Assembly: GCF_008704795.1 (NCBI RefSeq)
Contig: NZ_CP023690.1
Location: forward strand, 6,582,501-6,646,500
DNA: 64,000 nucleotides
Direction: 5' to 3'
From: Streptomyces spectabilis
GTDB taxonomy: Bacteria; Actinomycetota; Actinomycetes; Streptomycetales; Streptomycetaceae
The position numbers were made by a program, and so were the translations under genes. This document shows positions 1 through 8,724 of the stretch, in pieces (within the stretch, counting starts at the first letter, position 1; each line of letters starts with the position of its first letter). The notes below the pieces were generated by a model that did no database searches, was not told the origin of the DNA, and was given only the letters and a program-made list of their open reading frames with translations.

Positions 1-794
1 ACGGCGCGGGCAAGACCACCACCGTCGAGTGCGTCAGCGGCCTGCGCGTGCCCGACGCGGGCACCGTCCGCGTGGCGGGGCGCGACCCCGTCGCCGACCA
101 CGCGCGCGTGACCCGCGTCCTGGGCGCGCAGCTCCAGGAGAGCGAGCTCCAGGGCAAGCTCACGGTGCGCGAGGCGCTCGAACTGTACGCCGCCTTCTAC
201 CCCGACCCCGCCGACTGGCGCCCGCTCGCCGCGCGCCTCGGCCTGACCGACCGGCTCGGCACCCGCTTCGCCCAGCTGTCCGGCGGCCAGAAGCAGCGCC
301 TGTTCATCGCGCTCGCCCTCATCGGCAACCCTCGCGTCGTCGTCCTCGACGAGCTGACCACCGGGCTCGACCCGCACGCGCGCCGCGACACCTGGAAGCT
401 GATCGAGGACGTGCGCGACAGCGGTGTCACCGTCCTGCTCGTCACCCACTTCATGGAGGAGGCCCAGCGCCTGTGCGACCGCGTCGCGGTGATCGACCGC
501 GGCCGCGTCGTCGCGCTGGACAGCCCGGCGGGCCTGATCAGCGGCACCGCGGGCGCCACCGTGATCTCCTTCGCGCCGTCGGCCCCGCTGGCACCGGGGG
601 AGCTGGCCGCGCTGCCGGGCGTCACGGCCGCGGCCGAGCGGGACGGCCGCGTCACACTGAGCGGAACGGACGCCTCCGTGGACGCCCTTCTCACCCTCCT
701 CGCCCGCCGCGGGGTGCGGGCCCACCAGCTCCGCGTCACCGACGCGACGCTCGACGACGCCTATCTGGACCTCACGACGGGAGCCCGCCCATGA
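1..794 (+). CDS. ABC transporter ATP-binding protein, drug/antibiotic exporter type (5' partial)
   Basis: This is the nucleotide-binding subunit of an ABC-2 type exporter, acting at the inner face of the membrane. The 5' end lies outside the window: the frame is open from base 3 and already contains the end of Walker A (GAGKTTT). Further on are the signature LSGGQKQR, Walker B VVVLDEL followed by TTGLDP, and the H-loop in LVTHFMEEA, all in normal order. A GTG at 48 is internal to the domain and is not the start. The stop overlaps the ATG of the permease gene (ATGA at 791-794), so the two are translationally coupled. The downstream two-component system suggests induction by the exported compound or by envelope stress (inference). 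Confidence 0.93.
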   Translation, partial: GAGKTTTVECVSGLRVPDAGTVRVAGRDPVADHARVTRVLGAQLQESELQGKLTVREALELYAAFYPDPADWRPLAARLGLTDRLGTRFAQLSGGQKQRLFIALALIGNPRVVVLDELTTGLDPHARRDTWKLIEDVRDSGVTVLLVTHFMEEAQRLCDRVAVIDRGRVVALDSPAGLISGTAGATVISFAPSAPLAPGELAALPGVTAAAERDGRVTLSGTDASVDALLTLLARRGVRAHQLRVTDATLDDAYLDLTTGARP

Positions 795-1552
795 CCACCG
801 CCACCTCTCCCGGCGCCGCGGGCCGCGCCGTCCTGAAGGCCGAGTGGCGGCTCTTCCGGCGCGAACCCGTCTCGCTGTTCTGGGTCCTCGGCTTCCCGAC
901 CGCGCTGCTCGCCGTCCTGGGGTCGATCCCGTCCTTCCGGGAGGCGCAGGACGACCTCGGCGGCCTCCGCGTCATCGACGCCTACGTGCCCGTGACCGTG
1001 CTCCTCTCCATGATCATGGCGGGGCTCCAGGCCATGCCGCCGGTCGTCACGGGCTACCGCGAGCGCGGCGTCCTGCGCCGCATGTCCGCGACCCCGGTGC
1101 GGCCCTCCGCCGTGCTCGGTGCGCAGATGGGGCTGCACGGGGCGGCCGCGCTCGGCTCCGCGCTGCTCTCGCTGGCCGTGGGCCGGGCCGTGTTCGACGT
1201 GCCGCTGCCGCGCCAGGGGCTCGGGTACGCGCTCGCCCTGCTCCTCGCCGTCGCGGCCGCGCTCGCCCTCGGCGCCCTGGTCTCGGCGCTCGCGCGCACC
1301 TCGAAGGCCGCGAGCGCGATCGGCTCGGCCGTGTTCTTCCCGATGCTGTTCAGCGCGGGCGTGTGGCTTCCGGTACGGGCGATGCCGGACGCCCTCGCGC
1401 ACGTCGTCGAGGCCCTGCCGTTCGGCGCCGCCGCCGAGGCGCTCAACCAGGCGGCGGACGGCTCCTGGCCCGGCCTCGCCCACCTGGGCGTCCTCGCCCT
1501 GTGGACGGCGGCCCTGACCCTGGCCGCCACTCGCTGGTTCCGCTGGGAGTGA
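791..1552 (+). CDS. ABC-2 type transporter permease
   Basis: This 253-residue membrane protein is the partner of the preceding ATPase. It has a short cytoplasmic start, then about six hydrophobic segments, with the usual ABC-2 re-entrant/central region (the stretch VLRRMSATPVRPS around residues 95-107 is typical of DrrB-like permeases). The start is fixed by the ATGA overlap with the ATPase stop. The substrate cannot be read from the sequence; antibiotic or lipid export is the usual role of this pairing. The next gene begins 4 bp after the stop, and its ribosome-binding site overlaps this gene's end, so ABC transporter and sensor kinase probably share a transcript. Confidence 0.93.
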   Translation: MTTATSPGAAGRAVLKAEWRLFRREPVSLFWVLGFPTALLAVLGSIPSFREAQDDLGGLRVIDAYVPVTVLLSMIMAGLQAMPPVVTGYRERGVLRRMSATPVRPSAVLGAQMGLHGAAALGSALLSLAVGRAVFDVPLPRQGLGYALALLLAVAAALALGALVSALARTSKAASAIGSAVFFPMLFSAGVWLPVRAMPDALAHVVEALPFGAAAEALNQAADGSWPGLAHLGVLALWTAALTLAATRWFRWE

Positions 1553-1556
1553 CCGG

Positions 1557-2978
1557 GTGCCCGGGGTGGTTGAGGTGACTGAGGGGACCGGAGTGACGGA
1601 CGTGACCGCCCCGCCCGTGGCCGACACTGGACGGATGGCGACGACCACGCGCGACCCGGCGCACGACACCCCCGGGAGGGCCGCCCGCGCCGAGGCCGCG
1701 CGCCCCGCCCTCGTGGACGAGCGGTGGGAGCTGTTCCACCGGTGGGGGCCGCTGGCCCTGCTCGCCTTCGGCACCCTCCTCGCCGTGCCCACCACCGGCC
1801 TCGTCGGCATGGGGCACGGCACCTGGAGCCTGGCCGTGGGCCTGCTCGCGGCCGCCGTCGCCCTCCAGGCCTGGTGGATCGCCGCGGCCCGCTCCCGCCC
1901 CGGGCCCTCGGCCGCGGGCACCGCGTACTACTTCCTGCGCTGGGCCCTCGCGTTCACGCTCGCCTGGCTGAACCCGTTCTTCGTGTTCTACGCCGTCACC
2001 GGCTACTTCGGCTCGGAGCGGCTCGTGCTGCGCCGCTTCGTGCCCACCGGCCTCCTGGTGACCGCCGTGACGATGGCGGGCGCCCAGGCGGGCGGGTTCC
2101 CGCCGCACGGGCGCGTCGCCTGGGTGGTGTTCGGCGCGCTGATCGCCGTGAACGTCGGTCTGCTCGCCTTCTTCGGCCACCTCGCCGCCAAGGAGGAGGA
2201 GCGCTCCCGGGTGCAGGCCGTCACCATCGACGAGCTGGAGCGCACCAACGCCGCGCTCCAGCAGGCCCTCGACGAGAACGCCGCCCTTCACGCCCAGTTG
2301 CTGCTCCAGGCCCGCGAGGCGGGCGTCGCCGACGAGCGGCGCAGGCTGGCCGCCGAGATCCACGACACCATCGCCCAGGGCCTGACCGGCATCATCGCCC
2401 AGCTCCAGGTCGTCACGAACACCCCCGACCCGCGGGCGGCCCGCACCCACCTGGACCGCGCCGCCGACCTCGCCCGGCACAGCCTCGGCGAGGCCCGCCG
2501 CTCCGTGCACAACCTCGCCCCGGCCGCCCTGGAGCACGACGCGCTGCCCGAGGCCCTCGACAAGACGGTCCGCGGCTGGGCCGAGCGCACCGGCGTGCGC
2601 GCCGACTTCACCCGGACCGGCACCGCCGAGCCGCTGCACGACGAGGTCGAGGCCACGCTCCTGCGGATCGCCGAGGAGGCGCTCGCCAACGCGGCCCGGC
2701 ACGCCGCCGCGACCCGCGTCGGCGTCACCCTGTCCTACATGGCGGGCGAGATCACGCTCGACGTCCGCGACGACGGCCGCGGCTTCGACCCCCGCGCGCT
2801 GCCCGCGCGCGGCCGCGCCGGCGGCTTCGGGCTCGACGGGATGCGGGCCCGCGCCGAGCGCATCGCGGGCGCCCTCACCGTCGAGTCGGAGCCGGGCGGC
2901 GGCACCGCCGTCTCGGCCCGCGTCCCCTGGGTGGGCGCGGTCCCGGCCCGCGTACCGTTGGCACACGATGACCGCTGA
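1557..2978 (+). CDS. NarL-type sensor histidine kinase (HisKA_3)
   Basis: Membrane histidine kinase of the DesK/NarL class. Residues about 65-235 hold roughly five hydrophobic segments. A coiled-coil linker follows, then the dimerisation/phosphoacceptor motif DERRRLAAEIHDT with His269, and an HATPase domain with N-box (ALANAARHA, Asn378), DDGRGFDP and GGFGLDGMR motifs. The GTG at 1557 has GGGAG seven bases upstream, overlapping the permease stop. Other in-frame starts at 1593 (GTG) and 1635 (ATG) are possible and would remove only a non-conserved leader. The 3' end overlaps the response regulator start by 11 bases, so kinase and regulator are co-translated. The signal sensed is unknown. Confidence 0.92.
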   Translation: MPGVVEVTEGTGVTDVTAPPVADTGRMATTTRDPAHDTPGRAARAEAARPALVDERWELFHRWGPLALLAFGTLLAVPTTGLVGMGHGTWSLAVGLLAAAVALQAWWIAAARSRPGPSAAGTAYYFLRWALAFTLAWLNPFFVFYAVTGYFGSERLVLRRFVPTGLLVTAVTMAGAQAGGFPPHGRVAWVVFGALIAVNVGLLAFFGHLAAKEEERSRVQAVTIDELERTNAALQQALDENAALHAQLLLQAREAGVADERRRLAAEIHDTIAQGLTGIIAQLQVVTNTPDPRAARTHLDRAADLARHSLGEARRSVHNLAPAALEHDALPEALDKTVRGWAERTGVRADFTRTGTAEPLHDEVEATLLRIAEEALANAARHAAATRVGVTLSYMAGEITLDVRDDGRGFDPRALPARGRAGGFGLDGMRARAERIAGALTVESEPGGGTAVSARVPWVGAVPARVPLAHDDR

Positions 2979-3621
2979 AACCGCTGGGACCGCCGCCGTG
3001 CCGATCACCCTCCTCGTCGTGGACGACCACCCCGTCGTCCGCGACGGTCTGCGCGGCATGTTCACGTCGGCGTCCGGCTTCGAGGTGCTCGGCGAGGCCG
3101 CGAACGGCGTCGAGGCCGTGGACCTCGTGGCCCGCCTCGACCCGGACGTGGTCCTGATGGACCTGCGCATGCCGGGCGGCGGCGGGGTCGACGCCATCGC
3201 CGAGCTGGCCCGGCGCGGCGCCCGCGCCCGCGTCCTGGTGCTCACCACCTACGACACGGACTCCGACACGCTCCCGGCGATCGAGGCGGGCGCGACCGGC
3301 TACCTCCTCAAGGACGCCCCGCGCGACGAGCTGTTCACGGCCGTGCGCGCCGCCGCCGAGGGCCGCACCGTGCTCTCCCCGGCCGTGGCCTCCCGGCTCG
3401 TCGCACGCGTACGTGCCCCCGGCAACGAGCCGCTGAGCTCCCGCGAACGGGAAGTCCTCGCACTCGTCGCCAGGGGCACGTCCAACCGTGACATCGCCAA
3501 GGAGCTGTTCATCAGCGAAGCCACGGTCAAGACCCATCTCACCCATGTGTACGGCAAGTTGGGCGTCAAGGACCGGGCCGCGGCCGTATCGGAGGCGTAC
3601 CGCCGCGGCATCCTCGGCTGA
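2968..3621 (+). CDS. NarL/FixJ-family response regulator
   Basis: This 217-residue regulator is the partner of the upstream kinase. The receiver domain has the acidic pair Asp19-Asp20, the phosphoacceptor Asp65 (VVLMDLRMP), the conserved Thr/Ser region LVLTTYD and the Lys in YLLKDA. The C-terminal LuxR-type helix-turn-helix runs from about residue 150 (LSSREREVLALVARG... TVKTHLTHVYGKLGV). It probably activates the ABC transporter operon, of which it is the last gene. The next gene is convergent. Confidence 0.95.
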   Translation: MTAETAGTAAVPITLLVVDDHPVVRDGLRGMFTSASGFEVLGEAANGVEAVDLVARLDPDVVLMDLRMPGGGGVDAIAELARRGARARVLVLTTYDTDSDTLPAIEAGATGYLLKDAPRDELFTAVRAAAEGRTVLSPAVASRLVARVRAPGNEPLSSREREVLALVARGTSNRDIAKELFISEATVKTHLTHVYGKLGVKDRAAAVSEAYRRGILG

Positions 3622-3710
3622 CCCCCCGTAGCGCGGGTCCAGCCGAGACCGGAATCCGGTCCTCGCGGGACGCGCACCCCCCGGGGCGCGGCCCGCTCAG
3701 CCCTGGGTCC
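3622..3710. terminator. Convergent intergenic region with overlapping inverted repeats
   Basis: This 89-bp gap separates the response regulator (plus) from the protease (minus). It contains the palindrome GACCGGAATCCGGTC at about 3646-3660 and further GC-rich complementary stretches. A bidirectional terminator is expected here, but several alternative folds are possible and no single long stem stands out. Confidence 0.4.
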
Positions 3711-5096
3711 TTACCCGCGCTCCCACAACGCGGGGGTGTTCGGGGGCTCCCAGCCCTCCTGTGCCTGGTGCGGCTGGAGGCAGCGGAAGGTCTCGCCGCC
3801 GTACGTGACCGTGTCACCGGCCGCGTAGACGGAGCCCGCGGCCCAGCTGCCGCTCGGGTCGCCGGGGCCCGGACCTGGCCCCGGGTCCTCGCCGCCCGTG
3901 GTCTTCAGCGTCAGCTGGAACTGCTGAAGGAGCGGATTGATCGGCTGGTGGAACGTCGTGCCGCCGGAGCGGCAGTTGCCCGAGCCGCCCGAGGTGACGC
4001 CCTGCGCCTGGCTGCCGGAGATGTACGAGCCGCCGGAGTCGCCGGGCTCGGCGCACACCGTCGTACGGGTCACGCCGCTGATGGTGCCCTCGGGGTAGGT
4101 GACGCTGGTGTTGTGCTGCGAGATCGTGCCGCAGTGCCATCCGGTGGTCGACCCGGAGCGGCAGATGGAGGCGCCCACCGGCGACTGCGTCGAGCCCGCG
4201 ACGCCCACGCGCGTGCCGCCCTGGCCCTTGACGTACGGGGTCGACGTCCACTGCGAGTTCGCGGCCACCCACGCCATGTCGCGGCCCGGGAAGATCGAGC
4301 CGCGGAAGGTGCCCTGCGCGACCCGGTTGTAGCCCTGCGTGGCCGTGCCCACGCGGCCGCAGTGGCCCGCCGTGGCGAAGCCCTGGGTCGCGCCCTGGGT
4401 GATCGAGAACCCGACCGAGCAGCGGCCGCCCATGTAGTACGCGTCGCCGCCGACGAGGTCGTACAGCGGCTTGGGCCGGTCCTTGGTCTTCGCCACGCGC
4501 ACGAGGTCGCGGTCCACGCCCGCGGCGGCCACGAGCCGGTGGGCGGCGGAGGCCCGCACGGCGTTCACCACGACCGCGTTGGTCCTGACGTCGACGTACC
4601 AGACCGGGGCGTCCCGCGTCGTCGTCTTCTTCGCGGCCCGGTCCAGGGCCGCCTTGGCCGCGTCGAGCCGGTCGACGGTGTGGTCGACGACCCGGGCCTT
4701 CGCGCCCTTGGCCGTGATGGCCGGGACGTCCTTCGCGTCGGTCGTCGCGACCGTGAGCGTGCCCGAGGTGGCGCCTTGTACCCAGGCGCCCGCGAAGTCA
4801 CGGCCGAGAGCGTTCCGCAGCGATCCTGCGACGGCGCCGGCCTCCGCCTCGTTGGCGAGGCGCGACTCGGCCTGGGCGGGGGTGAGGCCGAGGTCGCGCT
4901 GCATGGCCTTGAGCACCGCGGGGGAGGTCTCGGCCACGGCGGCGGTGTCGGCGGGGGACGGGGAGTCGGCGTGGGCGGAGCCGGGGATCGAAGCGAAGAC
5001 GAGGGCGCCGGCGGCCACGAACGCGGCGCCAGCCGCGGCCAGACCGCGGCGCTCGCTACATTTCCTGAGGAACGGGGAGGCATCTCTGGACTGCAT
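3711..5096 (-). CDS. Secreted chymotrypsin-like serine protease with chitin-binding domain (streptogrisin C type)
   Basis: Extracellular S1-family (alpha-lytic/streptogrisin) protease of 461 residues. In order: signal peptide (cleavage likely after AHA, residue 43), alpha-lytic-type pro-region to about residue 215, protease domain with catalytic His245 (TAGHC), Asp273 (GRDMAWV) and Ser354 (PGDSGGS), a Gly/Pro linker (PGPGPGPGD), and a C-terminal carbohydrate-binding module family 5/12 domain with conserved aromatic residues (SWAAGSVYAAGDTV... ALWERG). The length and the chitin-binding tail match streptogrisin C rather than A or B. AGGAG lies six bases before the ATG. It probably degrades protein bound to chitinous material (inference from the added domain). 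Confidence 0.93.
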   Translation of the reverse strand: MQSRDASPFLRKCSERRGLAAAGAAFVAAGALVFASIPGSAHADSPSPADTAAVAETSPAVLKAMQRDLGLTPAQAESRLANEAEAGAVAGSLRNALGRDFAGAWVQGATSGTLTVATTDAKDVPAITAKGAKARVVDHTVDRLDAAKAALDRAAKKTTTRDAPVWYVDVRTNAVVVNAVRASAAHRLVAAAGVDRDLVRVAKTKDRPKPLYDLVGGDAYYMGGRCSVGFSITQGATQGFATAGHCGRVGTATQGYNRVAQGTFRGSIFPGRDMAWVAANSQWTSTPYVKGQGGTRVGVAGSTQSPVGASICRSGSTTGWHCGTISQHNTSVTYPEGTISGVTRTTVCAEPGDSGGSYISGSQAQGVTSGGSGNCRSGGTTFHQPINPLLQQFQLTLKTTGGEDPGPGPGPGDPSGSWAAGSVYAAGDTVTYGGETFRCLQPHQAQEGWEPPNTPALWERG

Positions 5097-5216
5097 GGGG
5101 GTCTCCTCGGTGTGTCATCGGGGAGCGGGGGGATCCGTGGAGCGGGGAAGCGGGATCCGCCCTCTCTCCGGTCGCGAACACCGTAGAAGCCTCAACAGCC
5201 GCTCAGTAGATGCCAG

Positions 5217-6212
5217 TTACCCCCCTGTCCCCGCGTTATGGCCCCCGCCACCGGACCGGTCGTCCACGTCCGCCCCCGGCGAGGCCAGCCACGCCGAGTA
5301 GCTCTCGCTTCGGGCGGCGGCCTCCGCGTGCGCGGTCCGGGCGTGCGCGAACACCCCGGCCGCGGTGTCGTGCGCGTACGTCTCGGGGTGCCACCCCAGC
5401 AGATGCCGCCAGTACAGCGGCGTCCCGGCGAGGGGCCGGGTCACGATCCCGCCCGTCGGCGGAAACGTGGCGCGGCACAGCCCCACCGCCCGCCCCACCT
5501 GCACCAGATGCACGCACGACGCGGTGTCGGTCTCGTACACGGACGACGGCGTGAACCCCGCCCGCGCGCACGCCGCGGTGAAGCAGTCCCCGAAGCAGCC
5601 GTCGCCCGGCACGTCCGTCCACGCCTCGTCCGCGAGGTCCGCGAGGTCGATCTCCGGCTCCCCGGCGAGCCGGTGCCCGGTGGCGAGCATGACGAACACC
5701 GGGTCGCGCGCGACCTCGCGCCACACCAGGCGCTCCCGCTCCGGCGGCGCGGCGGCGCCGCACGTGCCGACGAGCGCGAAGTCGAGCCGCCCGTCGGCGA
5801 CCTGGGCGGCGATCTCCCGCTCCGACCAGGAGGTGTACGTGGACACGGACTGCTCGGGATGCGCGGCGGCGAGCCGGTCCACCAGGCCGCCGAGCAGCGG
5901 TCCGTGCGTCCCGCCGAGCCGGAACCCGCGCCGGTCCTGCCAGCCGCGGGTGAACCGCTCGGCCTCCTCCTGGAGTTCGCTGACGGCGGGCAGCACGATC
6001 CGGGCGCGGGCGAGCACGAACTCGCCGAGGGGAGTGGGCCGCACCCCGAACCTGCCGCGCTCGAACAGCTCGCCCCCCAGGGCCCGTTCGATCCGCTTCA
6101 GCTGCGCGCTGAGCGCGGGCTGCGCGAGGCCGAGCGCGGTGGCGGCCTTGGTCAGGCTGCCCGCGTCGGCGATCGCCCGGATCGTCTTCAGGTGCCGCAA
6201 CTCCAGGTCCAT
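5217..6212 (-). CDS. LysR-family transcriptional regulator
   Basis: 331-residue LysR regulator. The N-terminal winged helix-turn-helix is clear (LRHLKTIRAIADAGSLTKAATALGLAQPALSAQLKRIERALG), followed by a two-lobed substrate-binding domain. The ligand is unknown. It lies 54 bp downstream of glgX on the same strand with no visible strong ribosome-binding site, and it is followed by the protease gene on the same strand 120 bp further on. LysR proteins usually control neighbouring genes, but no divergent partner exists here, so its target is not evident. Confidence 0.92.
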   Translation of the reverse strand: MDLELRHLKTIRAIADAGSLTKAATALGLAQPALSAQLKRIERALGGELFERGRFGVRPTPLGEFVLARARIVLPAVSELQEEAERFTRGWQDRRGFRLGGTHGPLLGGLVDRLAAAHPEQSVSTYTSWSEREIAAQVADGRLDFALVGTCGAAAPPERERLVWREVARDPVFVMLATGHRLAGEPEIDLADLADEAWTDVPGDGCFGDCFTAACARAGFTPSSVYETDTASCVHLVQVGRAVGLCRATFPPTGGIVTRPLAGTPLYWRHLLGWHPETYAHDTAAGVFAHARTAHAEAAARSESYSAWLASPGADVDDRSGGGGHNAGTGG

Positions 6213-6266
6213 GCCGTGAGCTTCGTCGGCCTCCGGGCCTGGGGCAATACTTGGTACGGACCTGAA

Positions 6267-8570
6267 TCAGGCGGCGGGCGCGGGCACCGCCCTGAGCAGC
6301 AGCGCAGAGCGGGCCTCGACCGTCACTGACGTCCCCGCGGCGAGCAGCGTCCCCGGCGCGTCCCCCTGCTCCTCGCGCGCGGTGTCCACCACCACCTCGT
6401 ACGCGTCGGCCCACGGCGGCCCCGGCAGCGTGAAGGCCGCCGCCCGCTCGGCGCCGTGCAGCACGGCGAGGAAGCTGTCGTCCGTGACCTGCGCCCCGCG
6501 CGCGTCCCGGCCCGGTATGTCGCGCCCCGACAGATACATGCCGAGCGTCGCGGCGGGCGCGTACCAGTCGGCCTCCGTCATCTCCGTGCCGCGCGCCGTG
6601 AACCACGCCAGGTCCCGCAGCCCGTCCGCCGAGTGGGCGCGCCCGGAGAAGAAGGCGCGGCGCCTGAGGACCGGATGCCGGTGGCGCAGCGCGATCAGCC
6701 GGCGCGCGAGCGCGAGCAGGCCGCTCCAGGCGGGGTCGTCGCGCAGCCCCCAGTCCACCCAGCTGACCCCGTTGTCCTGGCAGTACGCGTTGTTGTTGCC
6801 GCCCTGGGTGCGGCCCATCTCGTCGCCCGCGACCAGCATCGGCACGCCGGTGGACAGGAGCAGCGTGGTCAGCAGGTTGCGCAGCTGGCGCCTGCGCAGG
6901 GCGAGGACCCCGGCGTCGTCGGTCTCGCCCTCGGCGCCGCAGTTCCACGCGCGGTTGTCGTCCGCTCCGTCCCGGTTGCCCTCGCCGTTGGCCTCGTTGT
7001 GCTTCTGCTCGTAGCTCACCAGGTCCCGGAGCGTGAAGCCGTCGTGGGCGGTCACGAAGTTCACCGAGGCGTACGGCCGCCGCCCGCCCCACGCGTACAG
7101 GTCGCTGGACCCGGACAGGCGGTAGCCGAGGTCCCGCACGTCCGGCAGGGCGCCCCGCCAGAAGTCCCGCACCGCGTCGCGGTAGCGGTCGTTCCACTCC
7201 GTCCACAGCGGCGGGAACGCCCCCACCTGATAGCCGCCCGAGCCCACGTCCCACGGCTCGGCGATCAGCTTCACCCGCCGCAGGACCGGGTCCTGCGCGA
7301 TCACCGCGAGGAACGGCGAGAGCATGTCGACGTCGTGGAAGGAGCGCGCGAGCGCCGCCGCGAGGTCGAAGCGGAAGCCGTCCACGCCCATCTCGCTCAC
7401 CCAGTAGCGCAGCGAGTCCGTGATGAGCCGCAGGACCTGCGGCCGCACCACGTGCAGGGTGTTGCCGCAGCCCGTGTAGTCGGCGTACCGCCGGGCGTCC
7501 TCCTGGAGGTGGTAGTACGCGTGGTTGTCGACGCCCTTCAGGGAGAGCGTCGGGCCCATCTCCCCGGCCTCGGCGGTGTGGTTGTAGACGACGTCCAGGA
7601 TCACCTCGATCCCGGCCTCGTGCAGCGCCCGCACCATCCGCCGGAACTCGCCGACCTGCTGCCCGGTGGTGCCGGACGCCGCGTACGCCGCGTGCGGGGC
7701 GAAGTAGCCGATCGAGTTGTACCCCCAGTAGTTGCGCAGGCCACGGCGCAGCAGATGGTCCTCGTGCGCGAACTGGTGCACCGGGAGCAGCTCGACCGCC
7801 GTCACCCCCAGGCGTACGAGATGGTCTATGGCCGCCGGGTGGGCGAGCCCCGCGTACGTCCCGCGCAGCGGCTCCGGCACGTCCGGGTGGCGCATGGTGA
7901 AGCCGCGCACGTGCAGCTCGTAGAGGACGGAGTCCGCCCACGGGGTCTTGGGGCGGCGGTCGTCGGCCCACTCGTCGTCCGGCGCGTCGTCGTGCACGAC
8001 GACGCCCTTGGGCACGAACGGCGCCGAGTCCCGGTCGTCGCGCACGGTGTCCGCCACGTGCTGCTGCGGCCAGTCCCGTACGTGGCCGTACACCTCGGGC
8101 GGCAGCGATCCGTAGTCCTGGCCGGGGCCCGCGTCGACCGCGCGCGCGTACGGGTCGAGGAGCAGCTTCGCCGGGTTGAAGCGGGCGCCGGTCCACGGGT
8201 CCCAGCGGCCGTGCACCCGGTAGCCGTACCGCTGTCCGGGGCGCACCCCGGGCACGAAGCCGTGCCAGATCTCGTGCGTCAGCTCGGTGAGCGGACAGCG
8301 CGTCTCCGTGCCGTCCGCGTCGAACAGGCACAGGTCCACGGCCTCGGCGCCGCCCGCCCACAGCGCGAAGTTCGTGCCCGCGACCCCGTCCGGGCCCACC
8401 CGGAAGCGGGCGCCGAGCGGCGTCGGCGCCCCCGGCCACACCGGGCGCGTGGGGGCGGGGCGGACCTTGCCGCCGCGCCCGCCGTTGCGCTCGGCCGCCG
8501 CGCCGCCGGGCCTGACCCGGTCCACGGCACGCGCCCCTTTGACCGCCCCCTGCTCGGGTGCACTCGACAC
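6267..8570 (-). CDS. glgX: Glycogen debranching enzyme GlgX
   Basis: Isoamylase-type enzyme that hydrolyses alpha-1,6 branch points of (phosphorylase-trimmed) glycogen. An N-terminal CBM48-like domain (about residues 50-150) is followed by a GH13 barrel with nucleophile Asp402 in GFRFDLAAA, acid/base Glu438 in LIAEPWD, and the transition-state region NFVTAHDGFTLRDLVSYEQKHN typical of GlgX. The C-terminal beta domain follows. The 767-residue length is slightly above the usual 700-710 because of a charged N-terminal extension. The GTG start has GGAGG seven bases upstream. It diverges from the first L,D-transpeptidase gene. Confidence 0.95.
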   Translation of the reverse strand: MSSAPEQGAVKGARAVDRVRPGGAAAERNGGRGGKVRPAPTRPVWPGAPTPLGARFRVGPDGVAGTNFALWAGGAEAVDLCLFDADGTETRCPLTELTHEIWHGFVPGVRPGQRYGYRVHGRWDPWTGARFNPAKLLLDPYARAVDAGPGQDYGSLPPEVYGHVRDWPQQHVADTVRDDRDSAPFVPKGVVVHDDAPDDEWADDRRPKTPWADSVLYELHVRGFTMRHPDVPEPLRGTYAGLAHPAAIDHLVRLGVTAVELLPVHQFAHEDHLLRRGLRNYWGYNSIGYFAPHAAYAASGTTGQQVGEFRRMVRALHEAGIEVILDVVYNHTAEAGEMGPTLSLKGVDNHAYYHLQEDARRYADYTGCGNTLHVVRPQVLRLITDSLRYWVSEMGVDGFRFDLAAALARSFHDVDMLSPFLAVIAQDPVLRRVKLIAEPWDVGSGGYQVGAFPPLWTEWNDRYRDAVRDFWRGALPDVRDLGYRLSGSSDLYAWGGRRPYASVNFVTAHDGFTLRDLVSYEQKHNEANGEGNRDGADDNRAWNCGAEGETDDAGVLALRRRQLRNLLTTLLLSTGVPMLVAGDEMGRTQGGNNNAYCQDNGVSWVDWGLRDDPAWSGLLALARRLIALRHRHPVLRRRAFFSGRAHSADGLRDLAWFTARGTEMTEADWYAPAATLGMYLSGRDIPGRDARGAQVTDDSFLAVLHGAERAAAFTLPGPPWADAYEVVVDTAREEQGDAPGTLLAAGTSVTVEARSALLLRAVPAPAA

Positions 8571-8724
8571 CTGTCAGCCTCCCGCGGCTCGGCCCCGTCG
8601 GCGTGCGGTCGGGGCATGCGGCGTCCCGGCCGCGGCTCCCCGGCCGACGTCCTTCCCCCTGTTCTGCCCAGCGGGCGCGTCGCACTCACGTTTCCCGGTG
8701 CGGGGCAGCCTCGTTGGGCCCGAC
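8571..8724. promoter_or_regulatory. Divergent promoter region between glgX and L,D-transpeptidase gene
   Basis: These 154 bp separate the divergent starts of glgX (minus) and the first L,D-transpeptidase (plus). Promoters for both must lie here. I see no convincing operator or hairpin in it. Confidence 0.4.

Noticed and set aside
5236..8685. Very long arginine-rich open frame on the minus strand
   Set aside because: Composition is that of a wrong-frame reading of glgX and the LysR gene; both have convincing frames of their own.
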